Shown here piece by piece: positions 61,801 through 64,000 of a stretch of 64,000 nt of DNA. Every line of letters begins with the position of its first letter. Position 1 is the first letter of the stretch. The translations under genes were made by a program, and so were the position numbers. This stretch comes from Vicia villosa. Lineage: Eukaryota > Streptophyta > Magnoliopsida > Fabales > Fabaceae. Under the pieces are notes generated by a model. It was given only the letters and a program-made list of their open reading frames with translations, was not told the DNA's origin and did not search any database. The stretch is from NCBI RefSeq assembly GCF_029867415.1, contig NW_026705004.1:101001-165000 (forward strand), given 5' to 3'.

Positions 61801-64000
61801 ATATAGAAACATCCATCACAATCTAGAATTTGACCATGCTCCTCAAAGTTTTGCCCCATCAAGGTTTGAGGTATGTTGTAGGTTGCTTCAAAGCTTAATA
61901 CTTTTATGCCATTCCTGATCCTGATAGACAGTCTACCAACAAGATTTTTAAGAGATCAATAAGCTCAAATATTATTTTCTAGATTAATGCCAAAAAAAAT
62001 GTATTTTCCTTTATTAATCATTCATGTAATTTTTAGATAATGTATGTATTTTTATCCTTGATGTAGTACTCTCTCTTTTTGAATAACGTCATGCATGTGT
62101 TTGAAGTGTTCTTAATTTGTTAAATCTTAATAATTACTCTTTAATATGTAAATTTAATAATGTGTTTGAAATTTGAATGTATGTATGTATGTATGGACAC
62201 GAAGGTTTGAAAAGAGAATCTATGGGATTGTATCATATCTCTTCAGCCATTGGTTTCACCTACTGGAAAAGTGAGTTTTTTTTCAGACGATTCTCTTTCA
62301 CTTTTTATTCTATAGTTACTTTGAGAGTGATAGATACCATTTAAACCTTTAACTTTTTTAAAACATTAAAGGTTAATTAAATCTTTACCTTTATTAAGTT
62401 TTGGGTTAAATATGTTTTTATTCTCTATAAAATTATTATTGCACGCAGTTTTAGTCCCTCTACAGGAACTAAAACTGCGTGTAAAATTAATTTTGTAGGG
62501 ACTAAAAGTGAACTTTATTTTTATAGGAACTAAAAGTTAAAATTGAGATATTTATAGGGACTAAAAACATATTTAACCTTTAAGTTTTTATTGGATACAC
62601 AAACTCAAAGATCAATGCTTTGAAAAAAAATACACAATGAAAAAGTCTCTACATTGAGGCACAATTTTGAAGATAAGATTTGATAGATTGTAGAATGCTT
62701 TTAAAACATTAATGTAACATTGCAATTATTAAATTAATATGGAATTAATAGAATATTTGTTAGGAAAAGGAGAGCGGCCCACAAAGAAGTGGCCTAGATT
62801 TTTGTAAGAATTGTCTTAGGTTGATTTGTTTTCATTTTCTTATGTAGTATCGCATTAAGAGGACGATTATGAGGATGACGTAGGTGAAGAACTTCAAGAG
62901 GACGATATAAGTGATAAATTTCAAGAGGAAGATATAGGTATTAGATTTCAAGAGAATGATTAGTTTGACAAACTTAAATGAGTTGGATGTTATTGTTTTA
63001 GGCCTATGCTTAAGCATTATACTTAAAGAAACTATACATTTTGTCATTTTGATAGACTTAAATTTTCAAGTGTTATTCTTATAGTATTAAGTAATGTTAA
63101 CTATTATGTCTATTTTGTGTACGCAATTTAGTTAATGTTTAAAGTTATGTATTTGAGTTAATGCTTAAGCATTAAGCCTAAAGAAACTACGCATTTTGTT
63201 ATTTTCCTAGATTTTACTAACACAACTTTTTTGGTACATGCAATTTATGTTTATTTAATTCTTGTTTGAATGGTTTATTTTATTAAAAAATATGATAAAA
63301 AAATATTCTTAAGTAACTTATAGACATATTAATCAAGTGTTATCACTATTTCACATTTAAGGAACAATTGATAATTGTTGTCAGATATGATAACATTTGA
63401 AAATTATCTCCAAAGAGGGTTCTCACTCTACCACTTTTAGGGGACATTTCTTAGATGTTGCAATTCTTAGCAACACTTTAAAAATGTTCTCTAAGATGTT
63501 ACGGAAAAACATCCCCTTTTCCTATAGTTTAGGGGACGTTTTAAGAAAGTGTGCCTAAAAAGCAAAAATAAACGTCCCCTTAAATAATAGGCAAAGCTCG
63601 CACAGAGGACGGCTGAAAAACATTCCCTATTATTTTAGGCAATGTTTTTCTCAATTCTGGCAACATTTTTCAGTTGTTGTCAAAGAGGAAAAATGTTGTA
63701 TATGATTGTATGACGATCATTGTTATAAGATCGTGGTCTTGGTTATTTTCTTTTTGTAGTTTAGAGGTTGGATGTAATTTTTCTATTTGAAAAGCTCCTC
63801 CTCTTCTTTATTTCAGGAAGTAAGTGGGTCTTGTGTTGCCTATTATTGACGTAGCTATAAAAATGTGTCTCATAGTTTCGTATTGATATAAACATTTATT
63901 TTGACAGCCGAACAAATTGAGTAGGTGAGTTTGAATAGTAAGGTTCATGTCAGTATCAAAAATTCTAAGAACAGGACAATGACAAGAAAATGGAAGTTCT
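61801..64000. repeat. Dispersed repeat R, copy C (duplicate of 1468-3708)
   Basis: From the target duplication of the LINE (61801) onward it follows copy A almost base for base to the window edge, including the MITE (62403-62579, internally shortened), the acidic exon (CAA to TAA at its start) and the minus frame near 63700. It differs by a few single bases and small indels, for example GATCCT present here and absent at 1600. The segment runs off the window. Confidence 0.8.

Overview
This is plant nuclear DNA, almost certainly from a papilionoid legume. The evidence is split coding exons with GT/AG introns, Ty1/copia, Ty3/gypsy, L1-type LINE, CACTA (En/Spm), SINE and MITE relics, high AT content, and captured exons that look closest to the pea/Medicago-type ent-kaurene oxidase gene. 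The species cannot be fixed from sequence alone. No complete, clearly functional host gene is visible. Nearly everything is transposable elements nested in each other, plus a few host-gene remnants.

Layout. 1-1234: LTR of a minus-strand SIRE/Maximus-like copia element that landed in the 3' end of a LINE copy. 1235-3958: that LINE tail and an unclassified repeat (R) carrying a MITE; the same block recurs at 61571-64000 and, shortened, at 15337-16807. 4779-13557: CACTA-1 (TTG target duplication), inserted in the reading frame of a GRF zinc-finger gene, with decayed TNP2 and TnpA genes. 14480-19315: relics of a gypsy gag and a SIRE-type copia pol. 19816-36160: CACTA-2 (minus strand, CTT duplication; TNP2 and TnpA-Ulp1 genes), with CACTA-3 (26644-35006; TnpA-Ulp1, no TNP2) nested inside. 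CACTA-3 carries antisense exons of ent-kaurene oxidase. 36161-40367: AT-rich spacer with a hairpin, two MITE-like elements, a tRNA-derived SINE, a host gene fragment and a gypsy LTR piece. 40368-45951: a truncated LINE split by a complete 4.8 kb copia element with 98% identical LTRs. 46640-49753: a LINE fragment, then a KRYPTONITE/SUVH4-like histone methyltransferase copy lacking the core SET exon. 50146-53455: a 5'-truncated LINE whose ORF2 is open for 1,059 codons. 53765-61800: a nearly full-length LINE with a 16 bp target duplication, split by CACTA-4 (59041-61173, TTA duplication), a small relative of CACTA-2.

How the parts relate. Target-site duplications order many of the insertions: CACTA-3 is younger than CACTA-2, CACTA-4 is younger than the 53.8 kb LINE, and the copia element is younger than the LINE at 40.4 kb. 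Most reading frames died by point nonsense mutations, many of them TGG to TAG or TGA, as expected in long-methylated DNA. Points most worth a second look: the captured kaurene oxidase exons inside CACTA-3, the catalytically incomplete SUVH4-like gene, the duplicated LINE junction about 60 kb apart, and the Ulp1-type protease domains in three of the four CACTA elements.
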